A stretch of 64,000 nt of DNA, from contig NZ_AUGK01000003.1 of the NCBI RefSeq assembly GCF_000422625.1, positions 210,374 through 274,373 of the forward strand. The letters run 5' to 3'. The notes under the pieces were generated by a model. The model searched no databases and was not told the origin of the DNA. It was given only the letters and a program-made list of their open reading frames with translations. The DNA is from Adlercreutzia mucosicola DSM 19490. GTDB taxonomy: Bacteria; Actinomycetota; Coriobacteriia; Coriobacteriales; Eggerthellaceae. Positions 32,985 to 41,776 of the stretch are shown piece by piece (the first letter of the stretch is position 1; each line of letters opens with the position of its first letter). The translations under genes and the position numbers were made by a program.

Positions 32985-34283
32985 ATGAAAACCTACTTGC
33001 CGCGTATTGTAGACGCCGATTTAACAGAGCGTTTGTCCTATGCTGGCGCTGTTGCGATACGGGGTCTGAAGTGGTGCGGGAAGACGGCCACTGCCGAGCA
33101 GCAGGCAAAGAGCGCCGTCTTCATGCAGGATCCTGACGAGCGCGATAACAATCAGATCCTTGCGAACACAAAGCCCTCTCTTCTCCTTGCGGGAAGCAAG
33201 CCTCGTCTTATTGATGAGTGGCAGGAAGCGCCTCAGCTGTGGGATGCGGTGCGTTATGCCGTGGATCGATCGGATGAGTCGGGCCAATTCATGCTCACCG
33301 GTTCGGCCACGCCGCAGGAAAAGCCCCGGCATTCGGGAACGGGACGATTCTCCTTCCTCGATATGTGCACTATGACGCTTTACGAGTCCGGCGACTCGAC
33401 GGCTGAGGTGAGTTTGCGCATGCTGTTCGGTCGTGCTTGTCAGGGGGAGGATCGCACCGCTTCCGCTGATGAGGGGGAAATAGGGGGCTATTCTTCCAAG
33501 GACATTGAAAATGTCGCTTACTTGATATGCCGCGGAGGATGGCCTCGGGCTGTAACAACGGAAAGCGAGCGAGCCTCGCTTCGCATGGCCTACGACTATC
33601 TCGACGCTATTGTCGAGGAGGATATCTCGCGCGTGGACGGAGTGTCGCGGAACTCGCAGTATGCGCGCGTTATTCTTCAGGCCTACGCCCGGTGCAGCGC
33701 CACTCAGGCCGATATGGGGACGGTGCGCAGCAATCTGAAGGCTCGTGGGAGCGACCTATCGAAAGATACTGTGCACTCGTATGTCGGCGCGTTGAGGAAT
33801 CTCTACGTGATCGAAGATATGCCCGCGTGGTCTCCTTCCCTGCATGCGCGGTCGCGTATCACGACTACCCCTGTGCGCTATTTCGCCGATCCGTCTATAG
33901 CGGCGGCAGCGTTGGGGGCCACTCCGGGCCTTCTCTTGAAGGATATGTCCACGTGCGGTCTCCTGTTCGAGAGTCTTTGTGCGAGGGATCTGCGCGTCTA
34001 TGCCGAGGCGCTCGGCGGTCGAGTGATGCATTATCACGATAATACCGGGCTGGAGGCTGATGCGGTTGTCGTTCTGCCAGACGGAAGATACGCGCTTTGC
34101 GAAGTGAAAATGGGCGCTAAGTTCATTGAGGAGGGCGCTTGCAGTCTGAAGAAGCTGGCGGGAAAGATCGACCGGGGTATTATGGGCGAGCCCTCGTTCC
34201 TCGTTGTGATAACGCCTGGCGGGTATGCCTATCGGCGGGACGATGGAGTGTATGTCGTTCCCATTACGTGCTTGGCCCCTTGA
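32985..34283 (+). CDS. AAA+ ATPase with DUF4143 domain
   Basis: A 432-residue protein of the ATP-binding AAA_14/DUF4143 family. It starts MKTYLPRIVDADLTERLSYA. The P-loop is GLKWCGKTA (~27-35). A Walker B-like region is PRLIDEWQEAPQLWDAVRY, sensor-like LTGSATP follows, and the DUF4143 C-terminal restriction-fold-like domain carries LFESLCARDLRVYAEALGG and YHDNTGLEADAVV...CEVKMG, a D/E-xK arrangement. Such ATPases are common lineage-variable genes, often mobile, with unknown targets. The lower GC content and separate promoter with iteron-like repeats suggest acquisition. ATG 32985 has GGAGC upstream. Confidence 0.9.
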   Translation: MKTYLPRIVDADLTERLSYAGAVAIRGLKWCGKTATAEQQAKSAVFMQDPDERDNNQILANTKPSLLLAGSKPRLIDEWQEAPQLWDAVRYAVDRSDESGQFMLTGSATPQEKPRHSGTGRFSFLDMCTMTLYESGDSTAEVSLRMLFGRACQGEDRTASADEGEIGGYSSKDIENVAYLICRGGWPRAVTTESERASLRMAYDYLDAIVEEDISRVDGVSRNSQYARVILQAYARCSATQADMGTVRSNLKARGSDLSKDTVHSYVGALRNLYVIEDMPAWSPSLHARSRITTTPVRYFADPSIAAAALGATPGLLLKDMSTCGLLFESLCARDLRVYAEALGGRVMHYHDNTGLEADAVVVLPDGRYALCEVKMGAKFIEEGACSLKKLAGKIDRGIMGEPSFLVVITPGGYAYRRDDGVYVVPITCLAP

Positions 34284-34371
34284 GGTCGTTGTTGCCTGCC
34301 GACGAAAAGCCGCGCCCAGACGTCCCGTCATTCGCTATAGTGGTGGGCGTGGAACTTTCAAGGAGGACGCT

Positions 34372-35775
34372 GTGACGAACAGAAGCGACAACATCGTGGC
34401 GGAAGAGGCGCGGGCCATCGAGGTCGGCGAGGAGACGGGCGCGACGGCCGGTCGGCGGCGTGACACCTGGGCGACGCATACGGGCTTCATCCTCGCCTGC
34501 GTGGGCAGCGCGGTGGGTATGGCCAACATCTGGCTGTTCCCGTACCGCGTGGCCCAGCTCGGTGGTGCGGCTTTCCTCATTCCGTACCTCATCTTCGTGG
34601 CGCTGCTCGGTTTCACAGGCGTGATCGGGGAGATGGCCTTCGGTCGCGCCATGGGCACGGGTCCCATGGGCGCTTTCGGGCGCGCCATGGAGATGCGCGG
34701 CGTGAAGAACGGCAATCGCATCGGCAAGGTCATCGGCCTCATTCCCACCCTGGGGTCGCTGGCCCTGGCCATCGGGTATGCGGTGGTGCTCGGCTGGGCG
34801 TGCCATTACTTGTTCTCGGCCCTGACCGGCGAGCTCATGGCCCAAGCCGATACGGGCGCCTTCTTCGGGGCCATGGCGTCGGACTTCGGCAACGTGAGCT
34901 TCCACCTGCTGGGCTTGGCCATCACCTTCGGCATCATGATCCTCGGTGTCTCCCGCGGCATCGAGAAGGCGAACAGAGTGCTCATGCCCACCTTCTTCGT
35001 GCTGTTCATCATCATCGCCATTCGGGTGGCCACGCTGCCGGGGGCTGAGGCGGGCTACATGTATCTGCTCGTGCCCCGCTGGGAGGCGCTGCTGAACCCC
35101 ACGACCTGGGTGTACGCCCTGGGGCAGGCCTTCTTCAGCCTGTCGCTGGCCGGCTGCGGCACGCTCGTGTACGGCAGCTACCTGAAGAAGGACGTGGATG
35201 TGGTGGATGCGGCGAAGAACGTCGCCATCTTCGACACTATTGCCGGCCTGGTGGCCGCCTGCGTGGTGGTGCCGGCGGTGTTTGCCTTCGGATTGGATGT
35301 GTCTTCGGGGCCGCCGCTTTTGTTCATCACCCTGGCCCAGGTGTTCCAGGAGATGCCCTTTGGTGGCATCTTTGCCATCATCCTGTTCGTGGCCGTGGTG
35401 TTTGCCGCCATTACGAGCCTCATGAACCTGTTCGAGGCACCCGTGGAGGCACTCCAGGTGCAAGCGGGGCTTTCGCGGGCGGCCTCGGTGGGCATCGTGG
35501 CGGTGCTCGCGGTGGCCGTGGGCCTGTTCCTGGAGAACGGCAGCGCCGTGAGCGACTGGATGGACGTCATCTCCATCTACGTCATTCCCGTGGGAGCGTT
35601 CTTGGCGGCCGTCATGTTCTTCTGGGTGTGCCCGGCGGGCTTCGCGAAGCAGCAGGCGGAGCTCGGGCGCGCGAAGCCCTTGGGGAAGTGGTTCAACTTC
35701 ATGACCCGTTACGTGTTCGTGGGCATCACCGCCGTGGTCATCGTGCTCGGCATCTTCTACGGCGGCATCGGGTAG
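34372..35775 (+). CDS. Neurotransmitter:sodium symporter (NSS) family transporter
   Basis: A 467-residue LeuT-fold transporter. The start is GTG 34372, preceded by AAGGAGG. TM1 contains the NSS signature GSAVGMANIWLFPYRV, where the usual Arg after W is Leu; other Na+ site residues sit in TM6 (SLSLAGCGTLVYGSY) and TM8. About eleven or twelve helices are seen. Likely substrate is an amino acid or amine taken up with Na+; specificity cannot be set. It has its own promoter (TATAGT, 34336-34341) inside the tail of the ATPase gene's downstream region. Confidence 0.92.
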   Translation: MTNRSDNIVAEEARAIEVGEETGATAGRRRDTWATHTGFILACVGSAVGMANIWLFPYRVAQLGGAAFLIPYLIFVALLGFTGVIGEMAFGRAMGTGPMGAFGRAMEMRGVKNGNRIGKVIGLIPTLGSLALAIGYAVVLGWACHYLFSALTGELMAQADTGAFFGAMASDFGNVSFHLLGLAITFGIMILGVSRGIEKANRVLMPTFFVLFIIIAIRVATLPGAEAGYMYLLVPRWEALLNPTTWVYALGQAFFSLSLAGCGTLVYGSYLKKDVDVVDAAKNVAIFDTIAGLVAACVVVPAVFAFGLDVSSGPPLLFITLAQVFQEMPFGGIFAIILFVAVVFAAITSLMNLFEAPVEALQVQAGLSRAASVGIVAVLAVAVGLFLENGSAVSDWMDVISIYVIPVGAFLAAVMFFWVCPAGFAKQQAELGRAKPLGKWFNFMTRYVFVGITAVVIVLGIFYGGIG

Positions 35776-35951
35776 GGAGTCGCTGGCGGCTTTCCCCATA
35801 CCTTGTTGAAGTCCCCGTCTCTGTTGACGAACCCATGGGGGCCGTTGACGCGACTGTGCTCCTCGCTTGCAGACTATCGTTTCGCTGATGCCTCCCGCGG
35901 AACTATCGGCAGAACGATGGCCAATGCGCGGTATGGACCGAAGGCGATCGC

Positions 35952-36395
35952 TCAGTTCTTGGGAAAGGCGCCGGCGTCATAGACGAGACCCTTGCCTTCC
36001 ATAAGGTCGAGCCATGCGGCGGGCGAGATGGCCGGCACCATGGAGCGGTCGAAGCCCTTGGCATCGCGCGTGATAAGATAATCGGCCCCGGCCTTCTAGG
36101 CCGCGATGGCAACGAGGCAGTCCCTATAGTCATCCCATTGCAGACGTGCGGCGCGCGTGAGGTCGTCGGCGGTCAAGGCAACGGGCGTGATGATGTGGCA
36201 GGTTTCCAAGAGGGCCTGCTGGATGCGCTGCGAGCTCGTGTACCGCTCAAGTACATAACAGGCGTCTTTGGGTGATTGCGCCGCCATCCACAAGGTTACA
36301 TTGCCGAAGAACCCGGCGGCTACAATGCGTTCAGCCTGGACGAAGAAGGACTCTCGCCGACCGAGATAGTCGATGAGGATGTTCGTATCAAGCAC
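35952..36395 (-). pseudogene. PIN-domain (VapC-like) toxin interrupted by an in-frame TAG
   Basis: The frame starts at GTG 36395 (overlapping the antitoxin stop) and reads LDTNILIDYLGRRESFF, with the first PIN Asp, then WDDYRDCLVAIAA, before TAG at 36096-36098. Without the stop it continues in the same frame with KAGADYLITRDAKGFDRSMV and ends at 35952-35954. The continuation contains the last conserved PIN Asp (ITRD). One base change (AAG/GAG to TAG) explains the break, so it is a recent inactivation, a truncated toxin, or a read-through candidate. Confidence 0.75.
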
Positions 36396-36552
36396 GAGAT
36401 TCGTGGTCGGCGGGAAGCGATTGGTGGGCCAGCAGATAATCGAAGGCGCTGTTGATGAGGTCGGAAGTGCTCGCTCCTAGCGAAGCGAGCAGACTTACCC
36501 CTGCCTCCTTCTTAGCCTGCGGAATGCGGGCGCTTACCAAAGTGCTCTCCAT
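36388..36552 (-). CDS. RelB/DinJ-like antitoxin
   Basis: A 54-residue protein (MESTLVSARIPQAKKEAGVS then LLASLGASTSDLINSAFDYL). ATG 36552 lies five bases after AGGAGG; ATG 36555 is an alternative. The N-terminus is a ribbon-helix-helix strand-helix pattern (TLVSARIP then SDLINSAF), as in RelB/DinJ antitoxins. The stop overlaps the start of the PIN-domain gene by eight bases, giving translational coupling, as expected for a toxin-antitoxin operon. It sits behind a perfect-looking operator in its promoter. Confidence 0.8.
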   Translation of the reverse strand: MESTLVSARIPQAKKEAGVSLLASLGASTSDLINSAFDYLLAHQSLPADHESRA

Positions 36553-36573
36553 CATAGCCTCCTTTCGAAGATA

Positions 36574-36587
36574 GTAATACGTATAAC
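36574..36587. promoter_or_regulatory. Palindromic operator in the antitoxin promoter
   Basis: GTAATACGTATAAC is a near-perfect palindrome around ATACGTAT. On the minus strand it overlaps a -10 (TATACG) spaced 17 bases from CTGACA (-35, ~36603-36608). That placement fits autorepression by the ribbon-helix-helix antitoxin. Confidence 0.6.
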
Positions 36588-36608
36588 ACCTTGTGAAATG
36601 CCTGTCAG

Positions 36609-36861
36609 GGGATAGGGAAACATCTCATGGTGTCTGAAACTTGGGACACATGATGCGGGCGTAGGGAGCGAAAGATGATGCGGACGCGAACGGGTAGCGG
36701 CTGCTGGGCGGCCGTGGGGTGTTTCGGGAGCGGTTTTGAGCGGTTACGAAGTGACTCTCGGGCGGTTGGTGTGCGGTTCTTGGGCGGTGGTTCTCGCGAC
36801 GAGAATGCGGTTGTGCGACTGTATGCTCCTTTCATCGTTTGGTTGCGGCGAAAGGGATAGC
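36609..36861. other. Spacer with an IS-end-like palindrome and GCGGTT repeats
   Basis: An imperfect inverted repeat CATGGTGTC-N-GACACATG lies at about 36627-36653 and resembles the end of an insertion sequence, without a transposase nearby. Further on GCGGTT occurs at 36731, 36741, 36763 and 36774, with GCGGTGGTT at about 36784. I see no gene here. Confidence 0.45.
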
Positions 36862-37707
36862 ATGGAGCAGCGAAGGCTGAGTTTCACAAATCGGTGGATG
36901 TTCAATCGAGTCATGCTGGAGGAGCCGATCTGTCGCAAGGTGATCGAGGCGGCGCTTGGTATTAAGGTGGAGCATATCGAGTATCTGAATGCTGAACAGG
37001 TGATGGAGCCAGATCCGACGAGCCACGGGATTCGCATGGACGTGTACGCGCGCGAAAGTGGGCGCATGTACGATGTCGAGATGCAGATCGATGCGGAGCC
37101 ATGCTTGGGGCGACGGTTTCGCTACTACCAATCGTCGTTGGATGCGCACGAGTTGCCGCAGGGTGCCGACTATGACGAGTTGCCAGAGAGCTTCATCATA
37201 TTCATTTGCTGCACTGATCCCTTTCGTCGGGGGCTGCCGGTCTATCACCTCGAACGAACCTGTTGTGAGATGCCGGAGATGGAGGTGGGCGATGGATCTC
37301 ACTGGATGGTGCTGAATGCCCATGATTGGGGCGAGGTAGATGGCGGGGGTCTGTTCGATTTGCTAAGATACATTGGAACAGGCGAAACGGCTGGCGCGCT
37401 GTCGCGGGAGATTGATCGTGCGGTCACGCGGGCCAATGCGGACCGGAAGTGGGTGGGCAAAGTGTGGTCAGTCAGCACCATCGAGGAGAACGACGCACGG
37501 CGCCGTCGTATTGAACTGCGCATGGCTCGTGCTGAAGGCCGCGAGGAGGGATTGGAAGAAGGACGGGGGCTGGGCGCCGTCCAGGGCGAGGCTCGCTTTG
37601 CGGCGTTGGCGGATCGGCTTCTTGAGGCGGGCCGGCTCGACGATTTGAAGCGGGCCTCGGTTGACGCCGCTTTCCGTGGCGCGCTTTTCAAGGAGCTTTC
37701 TCTGTAG
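36862..37707 (+). CDS. PD-(D/E)XK nuclease family transposase/Rpn-like protein
   Basis: A 281-residue protein starting at ATG 36862 (RBS AAAGGGA). It matches the PDDEXK_2/Rpn family: N-terminal SFTNRWMFNRVMLEEP, then IRMDVYARESGRMYDVEMQ (~54-72) with the D...ExQ nuclease residues, and RRFRYYQSSLDAHELPQGAD. The C-terminus has the typical charged EGREEGLEEGR helix. Family members such as RpnA stimulate recA-independent recombination in E. coli; many are solitary genes in gut bacteria. Its GC content is below its neighbours. No terminal repeats or partner gene were found, although an IS-end-like palindrome lies upstream. Confidence 0.88.
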   Translation: MEQRRLSFTNRWMFNRVMLEEPICRKVIEAALGIKVEHIEYLNAEQVMEPDPTSHGIRMDVYARESGRMYDVEMQIDAEPCLGRRFRYYQSSLDAHELPQGADYDELPESFIIFICCTDPFRRGLPVYHLERTCCEMPEMEVGDGSHWMVLNAHDWGEVDGGGLFDLLRYIGTGETAGALSREIDRAVTRANADRKWVGKVWSVSTIEENDARRRRIELRMARAEGREEGLEEGRGLGAVQGEARFAALADRLLEAGRLDDLKRASVDAAFRGALFKELSL

Positions 37708-37718
37708 GATGTCTTCCG

Positions 37719-39164
37719 CTACTCGTCCTCCCCATAGGTGGCGAGGGTGTCGGCGAGCTCTTGCCGACTATGCACCTCGGCTTTGGCGTAGATGTTGCGC
37801 AGATGAGTGCGCAGGGTGCTCTCGGTGATGCAGAGGCGCTCTTGGATGACCGCGTTGTTCTTGCCCTCCATCACCAAGCGGGCGATCTCCTCCTCGCGCT
37901 TCGAGAGGCCGAAGTCGCGGGCCGCTTGGCTCAGGCGCATCCCCAGGGTCTCCTCGGATTCGCGCACCAGGCCTTTGGACTCGCCGCGTTTCTTGAACCA
38001 GCGGCTCACATCGCTCTCGCTCATCACGAAGGCGGCGTTCACCACGATGATCACGATGACGAGCGAGACGGTCACGGGGAAGGCGAGCTGGGCTGCGGGC
38101 AGCACGTAGTCGATAACCAGCTGGGCCAGGGTGCTGCACGCGGTGAGTGTCGCCTGACCGATGGCGAACACGCAGGCTGCCGCCAGGCGCGAGCGCAGGG
38201 CGATGCTGCACCACAGCGTCCAGGTGAAGATGCGGAAGAACGACCAGCTGACGCCGATGGCGAACGCCTCGTACTGCTGGTTGCCGCTCTCCAGCACCAG
38301 CACGAGGATCACGCTGCCCACGAACAGCGGCGTGAGCCAGCGGTACAAAATGGTGAAGTTCAGCCGCTCGACGCGCCGCACGGCGATGGCGGCGGTGATG
38401 AACGACACGGCGAGTCCCGCCAGCAGAGTGTACAGCTCGGCCGAGGGGGACTTCGTCTCGGACAGGGTGTTCACGATCAGCACGACGCCGCCCAGGATAC
38501 CCACGCCGACGAACAGGCGCCACGGCGGGCGCTGAAGGGTCTTGGCTCCCGCCGCCTCGCTCTGGGGCAGTCCGGCGAAGGCGCTGTCGTTGCGCAGGGT
38601 GAGCAGCAGCGCTCCCGAAACAAGGGGGAGCGCCGCATGGGTGATAAGGGCCGCCAAGGGCGTCAGCCCCGCCACCAGCAGGCAGAGGGCGAAGGTGACG
38701 CCGTAGGCGAGGGCGACGCACAGCAGGGTGTCGCGGAAGCGCACGCGGCACAGGCATTCCGCCCACAGCAGGAAAAGCAGGGCCTTCGTGGCCTTCAGGG
38801 CATAGCCGGCTATCAGGCCTGCCGGCAGATCGAAGAGCCACCCGCAGCTGTACTTAATAAGAGTGGCGGCGCAAATAAGCAGTGGCGCGGCGATCACCAG
38901 TCCGCGGTGGCTCATCAGGTCGCCGCGACGGCGCACGAACAGCGCCAGCAGCGCGAGCAGGGCTAAAAACAGCCCCGTCTCTAGGTGGCTGCCCGCGATG
39001 ACCAACCCGGCGCTTACCGGTTTGGGCGCGGGGAACAGCGTCGGCGAGATGCCCACGGTCTGCCATCCCATATAGAAGCCGAGCCCGCAGGCCAGCACGG
39101 CGAAGGCGGACGTGGACATGCCCTCGATGGGGCCGCTGGCGCGCGCCGAAGACATCCTGCTCAT
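37719..39164 (-). CDS. LuxR-type regulator with multi-pass membrane domain
   Basis: A 481-residue protein. ATG 39164 follows GGGAGGATTTC; upstream in-frame codons are not needed. Twelve or so hydrophobic segments precede a charged linker (RWFKKRGESKGLVRESEETLG), and the C-terminal HTH is LSKREEEIARLVMEGKNNAV then ITESTLRTHLRNIYAKAEVH. It is divergent from the FMN-binding lipoprotein plus FAD reductase pair, and the shared intergenic region carries repeated TACCTCA boxes, its probable binding sites. The membrane domain is the likely ligand sensor. Confidence 0.87.
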   Translation of the reverse strand: MSRMSSARASGPIEGMSTSAFAVLACGLGFYMGWQTVGISPTLFPAPKPVSAGLVIAGSHLETGLFLALLALLALFVRRRGDLMSHRGLVIAAPLLICAATLIKYSCGWLFDLPAGLIAGYALKATKALLFLLWAECLCRVRFRDTLLCVALAYGVTFALCLLVAGLTPLAALITHAALPLVSGALLLTLRNDSAFAGLPQSEAAGAKTLQRPPWRLFVGVGILGGVVLIVNTLSETKSPSAELYTLLAGLAVSFITAAIAVRRVERLNFTILYRWLTPLFVGSVILVLVLESGNQQYEAFAIGVSWSFFRIFTWTLWCSIALRSRLAAACVFAIGQATLTACSTLAQLVIDYVLPAAQLAFPVTVSLVIVIIVVNAAFVMSESDVSRWFKKRGESKGLVRESEETLGMRLSQAARDFGLSKREEEIARLVMEGKNNAVIQERLCITESTLRTHLRNIYAKAEVHSRQELADTLATYGEDE

Positions 39165-39208
39165 GAAATCCTCCCCTGAAATGTCGATGACGAGGGTCGC
39201 AGGGCCGT

Positions 39209-39392
39209 GAGGTATCCGAGGTATCGGCGATTGCGATCGGCCCTCTGTCAAATAACGCGGCATTAGTTTACCAAAGACACCGTCTTCAAAGCGGGAAGAC
39301 GATTTTGAAAATTACCAGTTCAGAGCTGTCTTCTGTAAGAATACCTCACTGCTACCTCATGGCTACCACACTATTTTTCGCGCTACCTCACG
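39209..39392. promoter_or_regulatory. TACCTCA box cluster between LuxR gene and reductase genes
   Basis: GAGGTAT occurs at 39209-39215 and 39218-39224 (inverted). In the other orientation TACCTCA-like boxes lie at about 39342, 39353, 39364 (TACCACA) and 39384. Three of them are spaced about 11 bp apart, one helical turn. The array occupies the divergent promoter region of the module. Confidence 0.6.
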
Positions 39393-39480
39393 GGGCTGAT
39401 TGACGTTAGTTTCCCGCTGGGGCTTCAATACGGACGGTCCCGGCGGGAAGTCGCCCGCCCTACGAGAGAGGATGATAGCT

Positions 39481-39927
39481 ATGAGACGACCTGCGGTAGC
39501 GCTGTCCTGCTGCCTCGCACTTTCGGCGAGCCCCCTGCTGGCGGGATGCTCCCCGGCCGCTTCCAACGAGCCCGCGCAGCCCGAGGGCAATGTGGAAGCC
39601 GCCCAGGATGCGAACGCTCCGGCGAAGGAGGGTGCCGCGGCCCCCAAGGCCGACTACAAGGACGGCACCTACACCGGCGAGGGCCAGGGCATGGGCGGCC
39701 CCATCACGGTGACGCTCACCGTGAGCGGCGGCACCATTGCCGTGGACGAGATCACCGAGGCCGGCGAGACCCCCGGCGTCGGCGGCAAGGAGGCCGTGGC
39801 CGACGGCACCTTCAAGATGCAGATTGAAGAGGCCCAGTCCGCCGAGATCGACGGTGTGACCGGTGCCACCATGACCTCGGGCGGCGTGCGCGAGGCCGTG
39901 GAAGCGGCGCTGGCCCAGGCCAAGTAA
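39481..39927 (+). CDS. FMN-binding domain lipoprotein
   Basis: A 148-residue secreted protein. ATG 39481 has GAGAGG nine bases upstream. A signal peptide ends in the lipobox LLAGC (residues ~20-24), and a low-complexity linker follows. The FMN_bind domain covers ~60-148 and ends in DGVTGATMTS, the D-x-x-T-G-A-T motif whose Thr is the site of covalent flavinylation by ApbE in known proteins. It probably passes electrons to the FAD reductase encoded next. No ApbE gene is in the window. Confidence 0.9.
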   Translation: MRRPAVALSCCLALSASPLLAGCSPAASNEPAQPEGNVEAAQDANAPAKEGAAAPKADYKDGTYTGEGQGMGGPITVTLTVSGGTIAVDEITEAGETPGVGGKEAVADGTFKMQIEEAQSAEIDGVTGATMTSGGVREAVEAALAQAK

Positions 39928-40035
39928 ACGCGTCACCGCCCGCAAAGGCTTTTCAGGGAGGCGGCGGCTGCGACGGGCCACGGTGACGAGGCTCGGGTGC
40001 TGGAGGCCGCCGGCAACAAACAGAAGGAGAGAACC

Positions 40036-41496
40036 ATGAGCATGAATCGTCGTCAGTTCTGCGCCCTGGGCACCGCCGGTGCCCTGACCGCCATCGCCGC
40101 CGGCATGGTGGGCTGCGCCAACGAAAGCGGCAAGCTGTCCGACACCGGTGCTGCAGCGCCTGCGGCCACGGCCATCGGGGATGCCAGCGTGAACTTCGGC
40201 CAGGAGGTGGGCATCCTCGTGGTGGGCGCCGGCATTTCCGGCATGTTCGCCGCCATCGACCCGGCCGCGGCGGGCAAGAACGTCCTCATCGTGGACCAGA
40301 ACGCCACCTACGGTGGCGACGCCATCTACTCGGCCGCCTGCCAGATGTGCTCCACGGCCAAGCTGACCGAGGAGGAGCGTCCCGACAAGTATATGAGCCC
40401 CGAGGAGGTGCGCGAGAAGTTCGCGCCCTACTACGAGGACAACCCCGAGGGACTGGATCGCACCGTGCTGCTGCAGGACTGGGGCGGCCGCTACATTGAT
40501 CGCATGCACTACGACTGGGGCTACCAGTTCCAGGAGCTGCGCGAGAGCCCCTACCACCAGGCCTTCTTCCCGAAGGACGGCCTGTGCACCATGAAGAGCG
40601 AGTTCGAGCTGATCAACGAGAAGGTGACCGAGGCCGGGGCGAACTACCTGTTCGAGACCACCTTCAAGACGCTGATCACCGACGAGAGCGGTGCCATCGC
40701 CGGCGCCCGCTTCGTCCAGAAGGACGGCTCGCTTCTGGACATCAAGGCCCAGGCCGTGGTGCTGGCCACCGGCGGCTATGTGTCCAACCAGGAGTGGATG
40801 GTGAAGTACGCGCCCGAGTGGGCCTTCCTCGGCAACATCGTGTCGGGCCGCAAGGGCGACGGCATCGCCGCCGGCGTGGCCGCAGGCGGCACCTTGGCGG
40901 GCATGACCGCTTCCAGCAACCTGAACCCGCGCTACGAGGCCGGCCACATGCTGGGCACGTTCTATCCGCTCATTGGACTTTTGCCCAACGGCAAGCGCTT
41001 CTACTGCGAGACGGCCGTGCACGATGCCGCCACTGGTGCCCTGGCCGCCGGCTACAACGAGTGGTACAGCATCTGGGACGGTGTGGCCCAAAACGGCATC
41101 GACCAGGAAGTGATCGCCCATGCCGGCAACGCCATCCAAACGGCGAACACCGTGGAGGAGCTGGCCGAGAAGATGGGCCTGGCCCTGGAAACGGTGCAGG
41201 CGGCCCTGGCGAACTGGGATGCTATCTGCGACAACCAGGAGGATCCCGACTTCGGCAAGACCCTGTTCCTCCAGAAGCTGCAGCCGCCCTACTACTTCCT
41301 GCGCAACTACCCCGTGCGCTACAAGAGCTGCGGCGGTCTGGCCGTGAGCGATCGCATGGAGGTGCTCGACGAGGGCGGCAACCCCATTCCCAACCTGTAT
41401 GCCTGCGGCTGCACCGCCGGCACCGAGGATATTGTGCCCGCCGCCGGCTCCGGCATGCTGGTGAGCACCACCTTGGCCGAGGACTACGCCGCTTAG
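40036..41496 (+). CDS. Tat-exported FAD-dependent reductase (partner of FMN-binding lipoprotein)
   Basis: A 486-residue flavoprotein starting at ATG 40036 (RBS AAGGAGAG). The Tat signal is MNRRQFCALG with GMVGCA at its end. FAD binding is ILVVGAGISGMFAAIDPAAA (~59-78) and the C-terminal NLYACGCTAG. The capping domain has LPNGKRFYCE. It is shorter than the other reductases here (549-566 residues). It carries no FMN_bind domain itself; the adjacent lipoprotein does, so the pair equals a split UrdA/FrdA-type enzyme. Regulated, by inference, by the divergent LuxR gene. Substrate unknown. Confidence 0.87.
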   Translation: MSMNRRQFCALGTAGALTAIAAGMVGCANESGKLSDTGAAAPAATAIGDASVNFGQEVGILVVGAGISGMFAAIDPAAAGKNVLIVDQNATYGGDAIYSAACQMCSTAKLTEEERPDKYMSPEEVREKFAPYYEDNPEGLDRTVLLQDWGGRYIDRMHYDWGYQFQELRESPYHQAFFPKDGLCTMKSEFELINEKVTEAGANYLFETTFKTLITDESGAIAGARFVQKDGSLLDIKAQAVVLATGGYVSNQEWMVKYAPEWAFLGNIVSGRKGDGIAAGVAAGGTLAGMTASSNLNPRYEAGHMLGTFYPLIGLLPNGKRFYCETAVHDAATGALAAGYNEWYSIWDGVAQNGIDQEVIAHAGNAIQTANTVEELAEKMGLALETVQAALANWDAICDNQEDPDFGKTLFLQKLQPPYYFLRNYPVRYKSCGGLAVSDRMEVLDEGGNPIPNLYACGCTAGTEDIVPAAGSGMLVSTTLAEDYAA

Positions 41497-41579
41497 GCAC
41501 TTCCGACGGGCACCGCGCCGCGTTGTCGGCCGAAGCCGACCGACCTTTCGCAGGTGCCCCTCTTTTCGCCTTCCCGCCT

Positions 41580-41627
41580 CCCACCGCCTCGATTCCCTCC
41601 CCGAGGCGGTGGGATTTTGTTTTTTAC
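41580..41627 (+). terminator. Terminator of the FMN/FAD reductase genes
   Basis: CCCACCGCCTCG pairs with CGAGGCGGTGGG (41580-41591/41602-41613), followed by ATTTTGTTTTTT. Confidence 0.95.
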
Positions 41628-41776
41628 CTGGGCTGTTGCCGTCCCGTAACGAACTGGCCACAGCTGCGGGTAATATCCCTTGGTCGTGATAAAATCAAGA
41701 GATCGGCCGCAGGAGCGCCCAGGTGCATCCAGGGGGCGTGCCGATTTTGATCACATACCTCGGGAGGCGGTATCTC

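Noticed and set aside
35776-35951. Possible gene remnant after the NSS transporter
   Set aside because: Short frames exist, but none has a start with RBS or recognisable motif; only a duplicated GTTGACG word is visible.
36627-36653. Possible insertion-sequence end
   Set aside because: Only one end-like palindrome was found, with no transposase or matching opposite end, so no mobile element is called.
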